64,000 bases of DNA from Acidimicrobiales bacterium (GCA_041394185.1 JAWKIQ010000003.1:620001-684000); one strand, 5' to 3'; positions 22,971-32,579 are shown, counted from the stretch's first letter. Notes: generated by a model not told the origin, from the letters alone. Program-made: numbers and translations.

Positions 22971-22986
22971 GTTACCAGTGGGTAAC
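22971..22986. promoter_or_regulatory. Palindromic operator GTTACC-N4-GGTAAC, copy A
   Basis: GTTACCAGTGGGTAAC is a perfect 6-bp inverted repeat with a 4-base centre. It lies 55 bases upstream of the acyl-CoA dehydrogenase start. The form is typical of TetR-family operators of lipid-catabolic genes. Confidence 0.65.
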
Positions 22987-22995
22987 GAGTTATAA

Positions 22996-23011
22996 GTTAC
23001 CGGTGGGTAAC
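22996..23011. promoter_or_regulatory. Palindromic operator GTTACC-N4-GGTAAC, copy B
   Basis: GTTACCGGTGGGTAAC is the second copy, starting 25 bases from the first, so both lie roughly on one face of the helix. It is 8 bases beyond the stop of the GGDEF gene. The cognate regulator is not in the vicinity. Confidence 0.65.
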
Positions 23012-23018
23012 AAGGAGT

Positions 23019-24653
23019 TCAACCCGCTTCGAGATGGGTGTGGGCCATCGACGCATCTGGATCGTCGAGCACCACAACGCGCGCCTTGCCCTCGCGCTTG
23101 GCTTCATACATGGCCTCGTCGGCTGTTCGCAGAAGCTCGTCGACATCGTCGGGCAGCTGCTCACGGAAGGCCACGCCGATCGATGCTGTGAGGCGCACCC
23201 GGGCCTTCGTCAGCACGAAGTCGGCCTCGAGCGCCTCGAGAACCCGCTCGGCGGCCGCGCGAGCACCCTCGACATCGGTGACCTTCTCGAGAAGCGCAAC
23301 GAACTCGTCGCCGCCCAGGCGGGCAACGGTGTCGGTGGGCCGCAGCGCCTCACGAATCCGAACGGCAACCGCAGACAACAACTCGTCACCCGCGGCGTGC
23401 CCGAGGGTGTCGTTGATGACCTTGAAACCGTCGAGGTCCATGAACAACACCGCCACGCCGTTGGCATCGTCGGCCCTGCGGTCGCGGCGGCGCTGAAAGC
23501 GGGCGGCGAAGCTGGCTCGGTTGGGCAGCCCGGTGAGCGCATCGTGGAACGCCTGGTGCTGAAGCTCGCTCTGCAGGCGTTGGATCTCGGCGTGGGCAGA
23601 CGCATGGGTCAGCACCACGCCGGCGTGAGCCGACATGAGCTCGAGCGCGCCCAGCACCTCGTCTGACACCACGCCACCGACGACCAGAACGGCCGCAACC
23701 TCGCCCTCGGACCTGACCGGAACCGCTGCGGCCGCTGCCAGACCACAGCCGGGCACCAGCTTGGAAATCTGTTCTGGCCCGAGGGTCAAAGGGCGGGCGC
23801 TGCGAGCCACATCTCTGGCAATGCGTTCCGACAGGCTCGACATCTCGTCGTCGTCGGCCTCTCCTTCGGCAACCACCTCGGCCCGCCAGACCGCACCGTT
23901 CCAGTGCGCCACGGCGACGCGGTCGAACCCCAACTGACGTGCCGACGACCTGAGACTGCGCAGCACAGACACCCGATCCAGCGACGTCATCTTGCGGGCT
24001 GCCTCGGCCACCACCTCGAGCGTGGCCGAATGGCGCTCGGCCAAACGACGTGCCTGGCGGTGCCGGCCGGCCTCCCTGGCCAGTTCTGCAGCCATGAAAC
24101 CAGCGGTGATGCCGATGACCGCCAAAGCCCCGACACGCTGCACGACAACGGCGGGAGAGAACGTGACCGTGTCGTAGCGAGCGGCCGAATAGAGATCGCG
24201 CAATACGTAGTCGACCGCCATCGCCCCCAGCGTCAACATCGCCGCCCGACCACCGAATCGCAGCGAGGCCTCGAGGATCGGAAGCACGAGCAGAACCCAC
24301 AGCGGACCTCTGGGATCGGCACCGGCCAACCACACCACACCGACCACAACCGCCGAGTCGATGACCAGTTGCACCAACGCGGCCCGCCGCAACACCGACA
24401 TCGGCACGCCGTCGCGCCTGGCCGGGTCGAGAACGTTTACCAGCATCAGCCCGAGGCCCACCAGAACCGCGACGACGGCCGGATCGACGATGGGAGCGGG
24501 ATCGTCTGGTAGCTGAGCGGTCACCAGCAACAGTGCGATAGCTATTGCAGCAACACCTCTGGCGCGGCGTACCAGCGAAGCATCGCGGCGCTCGACAGCG
24601 AGCGTCCGATCGGCAGAACCGCGGCTTTCATCCCCGCTCGACAGCAGACCCAT
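23019..24653 (-). CDS. Membrane diguanylate cyclase (GAF-GGDEF)
   Basis: A 544-residue protein. About five to six membrane segments (residues 33-190), then a GAF-like sensor domain (about 205-350) and a GGDEF domain (about 365-530) with an intact GGDEF at 447-451. R438-P-T-D441 is the RxxD inhibitory site five residues before it. It should therefore make cyclic di-GMP from two GTP with product feedback, responding to a membrane or cytoplasmic signal. No EAL domain is present. The start ATG at 24653 is divergent from valS, about 100 bases away. The acyl-CoA dehydrogenase operators follow its stop directly. Confidence 0.92.
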   Translation of the reverse strand: MGLLSSGDESRGSADRTLAVERRDASLVRRARGVAAIAIALLLVTAQLPDDPAPIVDPAVVAVLVGLGLMLVNVLDPARRDGVPMSVLRRAALVQLVIDSAVVVGVVWLAGADPRGPLWVLLVLPILEASLRFGGRAAMLTLGAMAVDYVLRDLYSAARYDTVTFSPAVVVQRVGALAVIGITAGFMAAELAREAGRHRQARRLAERHSATLEVVAEAARKMTSLDRVSVLRSLRSSARQLGFDRVAVAHWNGAVWRAEVVAEGEADDDEMSSLSERIARDVARSARPLTLGPEQISKLVPGCGLAAAAAVPVRSEGEVAAVLVVGGVVSDEVLGALELMSAHAGVVLTHASAHAEIQRLQSELQHQAFHDALTGLPNRASFAARFQRRRDRRADDANGVAVLFMDLDGFKVINDTLGHAAGDELLSAVAVRIREALRPTDTVARLGGDEFVALLEKVTDVEGARAAAERVLEALEADFVLTKARVRLTASIGVAFREQLPDDVDELLRTADEAMYEAKREGKARVVVLDDPDASMAHTHLEAG

Positions 24654-24756
24654 CGCTCAAAGAGTGACACTTCGACATCGCCACCGGCCGGATACCCGGC
24701 CACCGACTGGAAAAGGTGGCTCTAGGCCCGGCGTGGGCTGGGTAGCGTTGAACCCC

Positions 24757-27321
24757 ATGACGAAGATGCCCGACAAGCCGACGCTCGATGGTATGGAAGA
24801 GCGCTGGAACGAGGTCTGGGAGTCCGCCGGGACGTACCGCTTCGACCGTTCCAAGACCCGAGACGAGATTTTCGCCATCGACACTCCGCCGCCGACGGTG
24901 AGCGGCTCGCTGCATGTCGGTCACATCTTCAGCTACACCCACACAGACGCCGTCGCCCGCTACCAGCGGATGGCAGGCCGAGAGGTGTTCTATCCGATGG
25001 GCTGGGACGACAACGGCCTGCCCACCGAGCGCCGCGTTCAGAACTATTACGGCGTCAGCTGCGACCCCTCGGCTCCCCACGACCCAGATTTCAAGCCTCC
25101 GGCCAAGCCCGGAAAGCAGGCACTGCCGATCTCCCGCCCGAACTTCGTCGATCTGTGCCACAAGCTGACCCTCGAAGACGAGCAGGCCTTCGAACACCTG
25201 TGGCGCACGCTGGGCCTGTCGGTCGACTGGTCGATGACATACGCGACCATCGACGAGGTCAGCCAGCGCACCAGCCAGACCGCGTTCCTGCGCAATCTCG
25301 AGCGCGGGGATGCCTACCAGGCCGAGGCCCCGACAATCTGGGACGTCACATTCCAAACCGCCGTCGCACAGGCCGAGATCGAAGAAAAGGAACAGTCGGG
25401 CGCCTATCACAAGATCCCGTTCCAGCGCGCCGACGGCCAGGGTCCGGTGGTCATCGAGACAACCCGCCCTGAACTGCTGCCCGCCTGTGTCGCCTTGGTC
25501 GCCCACCCCGACGACGAGCGCTATCAGCCCCTGTTCGGCCAGACGGTCATAACGCCACTGTTCGGCGTCGAGGTCGAGGTCAGGCCCCACCACCTGGCCG
25601 ATCCCGAAAAGGGCTCTGGCATCGCGATGATCTGTACGTTCGGCGACACAACCGACGTCACCTGGTGGCGCGAGCTGAACCTTCCCACCCGTTCGGTCAT
25701 CGATCGCCGTGGCCGGCTGACCCACGTCGAGTGGGGATCCCCGGGCTGGGAGTCGACCGACGTCGACGCCGCCAACGCCAACTATGGCGAGATCGCCGGA
25801 AAGACCGTCAAGCAGGCCAAGGGCCGCATCGTCGAACTGCTGCAAGAGCAGGGGATACTCATCGGCGAGCCCCGACCCATCGAGCACATGGTCAAGTTCT
25901 TCGAGAAGGGCGATCGACCGCTCGAGATCGTCACCAGCCGGCAGTGGTACATCCGCAACGGCGGCCGCGATGCGGGGCTGCGCGCCCAGCTGGTGGAACG
26001 CGGCAACCAGCTCACCTGGCACCCGTCGTACATGCGCCAGCGCTACGAGAGCTGGGTCGAGGGCCTCAACGGCGACTGGCTGATAAGCCGCCAGCGCTTC
26101 TTCGGAGTTCCGATTCCGGTGTGGTACCAGGTCGACCAGAACGGCGAGGTCCAGTACGACAAGCGGCTCATTCCCGATGCCGCAGCCCTGCCCATCGACC
26201 CGTCGACCGACGTGCCCGATGGCTATGACGAGGCACAACGGGGTCAACCCGGCGGCTTCGTCGGTGACCCCGACATCATGGACACCTGGGCCACGTCGTC
26301 GCTGACCCCCCAGATCGCCGGACGCTGGATCGACGATCCAGACCTCTTCGAACGCGTCTACCCGATGGACATGCGCCCGCAGGGCCACGACATCATTCGC
26401 ACCTGGCTGTTCTCTACCGTGGTGCGTTCGCACAGCGAACACGACCAGCTGCCCTGGAAGCACGCCGCGCTGTCCGGCTGGGTCCTCGACCCTGACCGCA
26501 AGAAGATGTCGAAGTCGAAAGGCAACGTGGTCACACCGCTGCCGCTACTGGAACAGTTCGGCGCCGACGCCGTTCGCTACTGGGCCGTCAACGGCCGGCC
26601 CGGCACAGACACCGCTGTCGACGAGGGCCAGATGAAGGTCGGGCGTCGACTGGCGATCAAGATCTTGAACGTCTCGAAGTTTGTCCTGGGGCTGGCGGGC
26701 GACGACGCTTGGGCCGGTCAGGTGACCGAGCCGCTCGACAAATCGGTTCTCGCAAACCTGGCCGACGTGGTGCAGGTGGCAACCGAGTCGTTCGAGAACT
26801 TCGACTATGCCCGCGCCATCGAACGCACCGAGGGCTTCTTTTGGCCCTTCTGCGACAACTATGTCGAGCTGGTCAAGGGCCGCGCGTACGGGGCCGGATC
26901 CGAGCAGGCGGTGGCATCTGCCAGACGCACGCTGGTCGAGGCACTGTCGACCCTTCAGCGCATGTTCGCCCCCCACCTGGCCTTCGTCTCCGAGGAGGTC
27001 TGGTCGTGGTGGCAGGAGGGTTCCATCCACCGCGCAGCGTGGCCGTCGGCCGATCAGATTCGACAGCTCGCAGCCGACGCAGACCCTGCCGTGTTCGAGG
27101 CCGCATCCGAGGTTCTCGGCGAGATCAGGCGCGCCAAGACCGAGGCCAAGCGTTCACTTCGCACCGAGGTCGAATCTGCAATTGTGCGCGACACAGATTC
27201 GCGTTTGACTCTCGTCAGTGCGGCTTCTGCCGACCTGAAAGAGGCAGGCCGAATTGCCGACCTGCAGTTCGAACAAGCCGACGAAGCCGGGGTCGTGGTG
27301 ACCCTCGCCGCCGAGGACTAG
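24757..27321 (+). CDS. valS: Valyl-tRNA synthetase
   Basis: An 854-residue class I aminoacyl-tRNA synthetase from ATG 24757 (ATG 24766 is nearby; an upstream in-frame ATG at 24664 adds 31 residues without family similarity). It has the ValS-type PPPTVSGSLHVGH (HIGH motif) and DRKKMSKSKGN (KMSKS). The editing domain lies between them, and an anticodon-binding helical domain and short C-terminal region follow. It charges tRNA-Val with valine. It is divergent from the GGDEF gene. No T-box leader is visible in the roughly 100-base upstream gap. Confidence 0.95.
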   Translation: MTKMPDKPTLDGMEERWNEVWESAGTYRFDRSKTRDEIFAIDTPPPTVSGSLHVGHIFSYTHTDAVARYQRMAGREVFYPMGWDDNGLPTERRVQNYYGVSCDPSAPHDPDFKPPAKPGKQALPISRPNFVDLCHKLTLEDEQAFEHLWRTLGLSVDWSMTYATIDEVSQRTSQTAFLRNLERGDAYQAEAPTIWDVTFQTAVAQAEIEEKEQSGAYHKIPFQRADGQGPVVIETTRPELLPACVALVAHPDDERYQPLFGQTVITPLFGVEVEVRPHHLADPEKGSGIAMICTFGDTTDVTWWRELNLPTRSVIDRRGRLTHVEWGSPGWESTDVDAANANYGEIAGKTVKQAKGRIVELLQEQGILIGEPRPIEHMVKFFEKGDRPLEIVTSRQWYIRNGGRDAGLRAQLVERGNQLTWHPSYMRQRYESWVEGLNGDWLISRQRFFGVPIPVWYQVDQNGEVQYDKRLIPDAAALPIDPSTDVPDGYDEAQRGQPGGFVGDPDIMDTWATSSLTPQIAGRWIDDPDLFERVYPMDMRPQGHDIIRTWLFSTVVRSHSEHDQLPWKHAALSGWVLDPDRKKMSKSKGNVVTPLPLLEQFGADAVRYWAVNGRPGTDTAVDEGQMKVGRRLAIKILNVSKFVLGLAGDDAWAGQVTEPLDKSVLANLADVVQVATESFENFDYARAIERTEGFFWPFCDNYVELVKGRAYGAGSEQAVASARRTLVEALSTLQRMFAPHLAFVSEEVWSWWQEGSIHRAAWPSADQIRQLAADADPAVFEAASEVLGEIRRAKTEAKRSLRTEVESAIVRDTDSRLTLVSAASADLKEAGRIADLQFEQADEAGVVVTLAAED

Positions 27322-27363
27322 AGCCAGCGCAGCGAGACATGGCCACCCCCGCCACGGGGAGCC

Positions 27364-28677
27364 ATGGACACGACCGTCACCTCGAGACGAAACAGCACCA
27401 AGCGCATAGTCGTCGCGGCGCTCGCGGCAGCCTTGGTGGTTGCGCTGTTCCCGACCCAGCCCGCAGCAGCCGACGACACGTTCGCCAACCTGGCTGTGGG
27501 CGGCGGAGATGTCCACGAGTTCGGTAGCGCTGCGTTTCAAGGGTCGCTGGCCGACGTAGACCTGGCAGCACCGGTGGTGGCCATGGCCGCACACCCGGAC
27601 GGCAACGGCTACTGGTTGTTGACCAAGGACGGCGGGGTGCACTCGTTTGGCGACGCGGCGCACCACGGTGATCCGTCGGACGTGACGTTGGCAGCCCCTG
27701 TCGTCGACATCGCACCAACCCCCAGCGGTGATGGCTACTGGCTGGTCGGATCCGACGGAGGCGTCTTCGCCTACGGAGATGCCAGGTTCCACGGGTCGGC
27801 GGGCGACATCGCGCTGGCGGCGCCAGTCAAGGCAATCACCCCCACCCCAGATGGCGGCGGTTATTGGCTGGCCGCATCGGACGGAGGAGTCTTCGCCTAC
27901 GGAAACGCCGCATTCCACGGATCGGCTGGCAACATCGCGCTGGCGGCTCCGGTGGTCGACATGCTCGCCACTGCAGGAGGCGGCGGATACTGGCTGTTCG
28001 GCGGCGACGGTGGGGTGTTCGCGTTCGGAGACGCACCATTCCACGGTTCGGCAACGGCGCACATCACCGGCGGCGTCGACCTCGCGGGCGCAGCGATCGC
28101 CACCGGCGGCGGTGGCTATTACCTCGCCGCGTCAAACGGGGCCGTGTTCGCTTTTGGAACGGCCGTGTACGAAGGCGGCATCGGCGCGTCCGCGGCCGAA
28201 CCCGTCGCCGACATCGCATCGACCGCAGGCGGCTACTGGCTGGTCACGACACTCGGCAGCCCCTACCGAGACACCCCCGTTCCCGCCAACTCCGGATCTG
28301 GGCGCCGAATCGTGTACTCGAACTCAGACCAGCGGGTCTGGCTGATCGAGGCCGATGAATCGATAACTGCCACCTACCTGATCTCGGGCCGCAGGGACAC
28401 GCCGGCTCCGGGCCACTATGAGGTCTTCTCGAAGTCGCGCTGGGCCACCGCCGGGCACGATGGGATAACGATGGAATACATGGTCCGCTTCGCCAAGGGG
28501 CGCAGGCTGGCCATCGGGTTCCACTCGATACCGACCTATTCCGACGGGCGCCCGATGCAATCCGAGGAGCAGTTGGGCACCTACCGGAGCAGCGGTTGTG
28601 TTCGTCAGCGCCTGGACCAGGCCCAGTTCCTCTACAACTGGGCTCCCGTAGGCACACGGGTCGTGGTCCTGCCCTAG
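27364..28677 (+). CDS. Secreted L,D-transpeptidase with six N-terminal repeats
   Basis: A 437-residue exported protein. A signal peptide (KRIVVAALAAALVVALF, cleavage after PAAA near residue 36) is followed by six repeats of about 42 residues of the type SDGGVFAYGDARFHGS...GGGYWL (residues 45-300). The C-terminal YkuD-type catalytic domain (about 310-437) has FHSIPTYSDG and the catalytic Cys in RSSGCVRQ. Such enzymes form 3-3 cross-links in peptidoglycan or anchor proteins to it. The repeats resemble a beta-propeller-like wall-binding module common in Acidimicrobiia. The ATG has GGGGA upstream. It lies 42 bases after valS but is probably transcribed separately. Confidence 0.85.
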   Translation: MDTTVTSRRNSTKRIVVAALAAALVVALFPTQPAAADDTFANLAVGGGDVHEFGSAAFQGSLADVDLAAPVVAMAAHPDGNGYWLLTKDGGVHSFGDAAHHGDPSDVTLAAPVVDIAPTPSGDGYWLVGSDGGVFAYGDARFHGSAGDIALAAPVKAITPTPDGGGYWLAASDGGVFAYGNAAFHGSAGNIALAAPVVDMLATAGGGGYWLFGGDGGVFAFGDAPFHGSATAHITGGVDLAGAAIATGGGGYYLAASNGAVFAFGTAVYEGGIGASAAEPVADIASTAGGYWLVTTLGSPYRDTPVPANSGSGRRIVYSNSDQRVWLIEADESITATYLISGRRDTPAPGHYEVFSKSRWATAGHDGITMEYMVRFAKGRRLAIGFHSIPTYSDGRPMQSEEQLGTYRSSGCVRQRLDQAQFLYNWAPVGTRVVVLP

Positions 28678-28717
28678 CCAAGGCCTGAGGCCCGGTGCGC
28701 GGGTAGTGTCGCCCGAC

Positions 28718-29485
28718 ATGGACCAAGCCACGCTGTATGACGTCGAGGCCGGCGTCGCCACCATCACGCTCAACCGTCCCGACAATCGCAATGCCCTCAG
28801 CGTCGAGCTGATCGATTCGCTGGCCGGACACCTCGAAGATGCTCTGGCAGACGAGCTGGTGAGGGTGATCATGCTGACCAACACCGGAGGCACGTTCTGC
28901 GCCGGCGCCGACCTGTCGTCTTCCAAGCCGGCCGGTCAGCCAGGTTCTGGGCGCACCTTCGTCGACGTGTTCGAGATGATCCTCGACTCACCTAAACCGG
29001 TGATCGGGCGCATCGCCGGTCACTGCATGGGCGGTGGCGTCGGGTTGGCTGCTTCGTGCGACATCTCCGTGGCGATCGACTCGGCAAAGCTCGGCTTCAC
29101 CGAGGTGCGCCTTGGTGTCATTCCGGCGATCATCTCGGTGGTGTGCCTGCCCAAGATGCGCCAGGGCGACGCACGCGAACTGTTCTTGACGGGCGAGCGC
29201 ATCAGCGCCAGGCGCGCCGCCGAGGTCGGCATCATCAGCCGGGCGGTCCCCGACGACGAGCTGGATGCCGCTCTCGCCGAGATCGTCGGCAACGTCGTGA
29301 AGGGTGCGCCGAAGGCTCTTGGCCTGGCCAAATCGCTGGTAGCGCGGGTGCCCACCATGGAGCGATCGGCGGCGTTCCAAACGCTCGCCAAGGAATCTGC
29401 CGAACTGTTCGCAGGCGAAGAGGCCGCAGAGGGCATCGCTGCATTCAGAGAGCGACGCGACGCGGCCTGGATACCTGGTAACTGA
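28718..29485 (+). CDS. Enoyl-CoA hydratase/isomerase, methylglutaconyl-CoA hydratase-like
   Basis: A 255-residue crotonase-fold protein. The oxyanion-hole segments are FCAGADLSS and HCMGGGVGLAASCD, and the catalytic Glu lies in GFTEVRLGVIPAIIS. That last motif is close to the AUH/LiuC branch (methylglutaconyl-CoA hydratase of leucine breakdown) rather than the classic EchA one; the exact substrate is inferred. ATG 28718 is preferred over GTG 28706. It has the same strand as the transpeptidase upstream and converges with the DUF3048 gene. Confidence 0.85.
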   Translation: MDQATLYDVEAGVATITLNRPDNRNALSVELIDSLAGHLEDALADELVRVIMLTNTGGTFCAGADLSSSKPAGQPGSGRTFVDVFEMILDSPKPVIGRIAGHCMGGGVGLAASCDISVAIDSAKLGFTEVRLGVIPAIISVVCLPKMRQGDARELFLTGERISARRAAEVGIISRAVPDDELDAALAEIVGNVVKGAPKALGLAKSLVARVPTMERSAAFQTLAKESAELFAGEEAAEGIAAFRERRDAAWIPGN

Positions 29486-29500
29486 CCGGGTTGGCGCCGC

Positions 29501-30607
29501 CTAGCGGGTCGTCACCTGACCGACGCGTGGCAGGGCCACCCAGGTGCGGCCAGGGGTCAACTCGACCGGTTGCCCATCGAGGGTGGTGAACTGGGCCACG
29601 TCGGACTTGGTGGGCCTCGACCACCTGGCCTCGATGAGGTGGCCATCGGTGAGGATCATCGCGTCGCCTTCGCCGATCAAGATCGCCTCGGGCGACGAGG
29701 CATCGGCGGGCGAACGACCATAAGAGATGATCTGGACCACGACGTTCGGCGGGGCGACGCGCACTCCGTCGACATCGGTGTGTGGCGTTCCGTTCTGGGT
29801 TCGGGCCCAACCACCCAGCTCGGGATCCCAGTCGTAGGAGACGTTGTGTCCCCCATACGCGATGTCCACACCGCTGATCTCGACTGCGGATTCGGGCAGA
29901 GACTCGCCGTCGACGCGGTACTGGAACATGGGCGGCGGCGTGCCGCCGTCTGATCCCTTCGCCGAGATCAGGTCGGCGGTCGAGGTCATCAGGTTGTGGG
30001 GCGCTCGCCTGGAGCGCTCGCGGTAGTACAGGTTGGGAAGCGCGTTGACGTTGACGTTCACCGCGTCGACCGAGCGCAACATGCTGAGCACGGTGGGATT
30101 GCCGCCGGAGTTGGCAAACAGAGGCGTGTTCTTGTCGGTCAGCAGATCGAAGTCGGAGGTTCGCGCCGAGCGCACAGGCCCCACCGGCGACGCGTCGACG
30201 CTGTGGAAGACGGCTGCGAAGCGGGTGATGTTTCCTTCGACCACCTCTTCGTACACGATGTCCGCGTTGTTGATGCCCCACTGGGGCCTGGCGTTGGGGT
30301 GGTTGTCGATCTTGATCACCACGGCTGGCCTGGTGAGCTCCTCTTCGACCGGCAGCCCGGTGAACGGAGCGAAAGGCCCGGCGGGCACGGTGGTGCTGGT
30401 GGTGTCGAGAACCTCGGCCGCGGTGGTGGTCGTCGCCTCGGTCGTCGAGCTGCTGGCGCTGGGCATCGGGTCGATCTCGACGGTGGTCGTGGTCTGGGCT
30501 GCGGCCTGGGCGTCTGCATCGACCGAGGTCGACGAGCCGCCGCTGCAGGCAACGGCTAGGAGCGATGATGCGCCGAGAAGGGAAAGGGCGCGAATGCGAA
30601 ACGACAA
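29501..30607 (-). CDS. DUF3048 domain lipoprotein
   Basis: A 368-residue protein starting at TTG 30607. The lipobox is LLAVACSGG, lipidated on Cys21, after a short signal sequence. A Thr/Ser-rich linker of about 50 residues follows, then a DUF3048 (YerB-type) domain: PFTGLPVEEELTRPAVVIKI, IDNHPNARPQWGINNADIVY, GPVRSARTSDF, WDPELGGWAR. It is expected on the outer face of the membrane; the function of DUF3048 proteins is unknown. It is divergent from the crotonase gene at 30732 and converges with the one ending at 29485. Confidence 0.85.
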   Translation of the reverse strand: MSFRIRALSLLGASSLLAVACSGGSSTSVDADAQAAAQTTTTVEIDPMPSASSSTTEATTTTAAEVLDTTSTTVPAGPFAPFTGLPVEEELTRPAVVIKIDNHPNARPQWGINNADIVYEEVVEGNITRFAAVFHSVDASPVGPVRSARTSDFDLLTDKNTPLFANSGGNPTVLSMLRSVDAVNVNVNALPNLYYRERSRRAPHNLMTSTADLISAKGSDGGTPPPMFQYRVDGESLPESAVEISGVDIAYGGHNVSYDWDPELGGWARTQNGTPHTDVDGVRVAPPNVVVQIISYGRSPADASSPEAILIGEGDAMILTDGHLIEARWSRPTKSDVAQFTTLDGQPVELTPGRTWVALPRVGQVTTR

Positions 30608-30731
30608 GGGAAACGTGCTTTCGGCTCGGGCCGGGCGAAATGGGCTCGACGCAAACGGACCGCGCCGATGTTAGTTCGCCAGAACACCACGATGGCCGTC
30701 GCGGCCCACTTCACTAGTACGTTCTGCAGCC

Positions 30732-31517
30732 ATGGCAGGAACCGTACGACTGAGCATCGATGGGCCGAAGGCAACCATCACCCTCGACCACCCCGAGCGC
30801 CACAACGCCATCAGCCGCAACATGTGGGCAGAGATGCGCGACGCGGCCGAGACCATCGCCTCGAATCCCGACATCAGGGTCGCGGTGCTGAGGGGTGCCG
30901 GCGAGCGCGCGTTTGCGTCGGGTGCCGACATCTCGCAGTTCTCCGAACACCGCTCGGATGGCAACGCCAACACGGCCTACGACGACACCACCGGAGCGGC
31001 GACGGCCGCACTTGCATCGCTTCCCATCCCGGTGATCGCCGCCATTCACGGCTATTGCCTGGGCGGAGGTCTGGCTGTTGCGCTGACCACAGATATCCGG
31101 ATATCTGCTGACGACGGCCAGTTCGCAATTCCGGCAGCACGGCTGGGTGTTGGTTACAACGCTCCTGGCATCGCAGGGCTGATCTCGTTGGTCGGGCCGT
31201 CGAATGCCAAGGAGATCTTGTTCACCGCATCGAGGTTCAACGCGCCGCAGGCGCTCGACATGGGCCTGGTAAACGAGGTGGTGGCCAAGGATCAGCTGGA
31301 AGCCAGAGTCGATGAGCTGGCGTCGAGCATCGCCCAGAACGCACCCCTGACCATCGCGGCTGTGAAGCTGGCGGTTCGCGAGCTGACCAAGCCCGAGTCG
31401 CAGCGAGACATGGCCACGGTCAAAGAGGCTGTGCACCGCTGTTTCGAGAGCGACGACTACAAGGAGGGCGTGGCAGCCTTCACCGAGAAGCGTCCACCCG
31501 TTTTTCGGGGCCGCTAG
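30732..31517 (+). CDS. Crotonase-family protein lacking catalytic Glu
   Basis: A 261-residue enoyl-CoA hydratase/isomerase family member. The CoA and oxyanion segments are clear (FASGADISQF, HGYCLGGGLAVALTTD). Where hydratases carry a Glu (PEVxLG), this protein has IPAARLGVGY, so water addition by the usual mechanism is doubtful. Related proteins may act as isomerases, hydrolases or decarboxylases. The ATG lacks a strong ribosome site. It is divergent from the DUF3048 gene and ends directly against the stop of convergent rsgA. Confidence 0.8.
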   Translation: MAGTVRLSIDGPKATITLDHPERHNAISRNMWAEMRDAAETIASNPDIRVAVLRGAGERAFASGADISQFSEHRSDGNANTAYDDTTGAATAALASLPIPVIAAIHGYCLGGGLAVALTTDIRISADDGQFAIPAARLGVGYNAPGIAGLISLVGPSNAKEILFTASRFNAPQALDMGLVNEVVAKDQLEARVDELASSIAQNAPLTIAAVKLAVRELTKPESQRDMATVKEAVHRCFESDDYKEGVAAFTEKRPPVFRGR

Positions 31518-32579
31518 TCAACGTTCGCGGCGCCCTTCCCCCCGGTTTCGCCTGCGCTCTTCGAGTTCGTCGTGCAGAGCCTCGACCTCGGCCTCCAGTT
31601 GGCGATAGCTGGCCAGGCGAGCTGCTGAGATCAGACCAGTGTCGACTGCGGCCGCCACCGCGCAGCCTGGCTCACCAGAATGGGCACAGTCGCCGAAACG
31701 GCAATCGGCCGCTGCTTCGGCGATCTCGGGAAATGCCTGATCCAGACCGCTGTCGTCCCAGAGCTGGACCTCGCGCATGCCCGGCGTGTCCAACAACAGG
31801 CCACCGCTGGCCATGGGGATCAGATCTCGCCGAACGGTGGTGTGCCTGCCGCGACCGTCCTGGCGGGTTTCTTGGACCAACTGCAGCTGCTCGCCCACCA
31901 GTGCGTTGACCAGGCTCGATTTGCCGACGCCTGATGAGCCAACCAGTGCCACGGTGGAGTTGTCGGCCGCGAGGTCGGCGAGTTCGTCGACGCCGCGTCG
32001 GCTGACACTGGAGGTCACGATGACCCGAACGCCTGGAGCCACCCTGTCTATGGCTACGAGAGCGTCCGCTATGTCGTCGCTATGCCCGGCGCGATCGGCC
32101 TTGGACAAGACGATGCTGGGCTGGGCATGACCTCCATAAGCGACGGCCAAGTAACGCTCGAGGCGCCGTTCGCTGAGGTCTCCGTCCAACCCGGTGACGA
32201 TGAGCACATGGTCGATGTTTGCGCCAACGGCCTGGGGGCGGGGCTCGCGTCCCGGCGCACGCCGAACGAACAAAGACCGCCGCGACAAGACGGTCTCGAT
32301 GACGTCGGCACCTTCGGCGCCCGCGGCGGGTGAAACGGTGACCCAGTCGCCAACGCTCGGAAAATCGAGAGGCCCGGTCGCCCCACGGCGAAACGCCGGA
32401 GAAACGACGGCATTGTCAGCGACCACCAAGGGGTCGGGCTCGAGGCCGAAGAGGTCGTAATAGCCCCGGTGTTCGGTGGCAACCCGCGCCAGCACTCGCC
32501 CCGGGCCCGGCGCCTCCAGCTGTTCGCGGTGAGACTCGTCCCATCCCAGGATGCTCAGGCGAGGGCTCTCCGACTGCAC
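31518..32579 (-). CDS. rsgA: Ribosome small subunit GTPase RsgA
   Basis: A 353-residue circularly permuted GTPase from GTG 32579; the frame is open to TTG 32648 but the added residues look non-coding. The order is an N-terminal OB-fold, the G4-like VLSKAD, the P-loop GSSGVGKSSLVNAL, G3 DTPGMRE, and a zinc domain with DCRFGDCAHSGEPGCAV. The protein assists late maturation of the 30S subunit with GTP hydrolysis. Its stop abuts the stop of the convergent crotonase gene; its promoter region is shared with the divergent gene at 32736. Confidence 0.93.
   Translation of the reverse strand: MQSESPRLSILGWDESHREQLEAPGPGRVLARVATEHRGYYDLFGLEPDPLVVADNAVVSPAFRRGATGPLDFPSVGDWVTVSPAAGAEGADVIETVLSRRSLFVRRAPGREPRPQAVGANIDHVLIVTGLDGDLSERRLERYLAVAYGGHAQPSIVLSKADRAGHSDDIADALVAIDRVAPGVRVIVTSSVSRRGVDELADLAADNSTVALVGSSGVGKSSLVNALVGEQLQLVQETRQDGRGRHTTVRRDLIPMASGGLLLDTPGMREVQLWDDSGLDQAFPEIAEAAADCRFGDCAHSGEPGCAVAAAVDTGLISAARLASYRQLEAEVEALHDELEERRRNRGEGRRER

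Noticed and set aside
24654..24756. T-box leader for valS.
   Set aside because: The gap is only about 100 bases and contains no T-box core or anticodon-like specifier loop that I can recognise.
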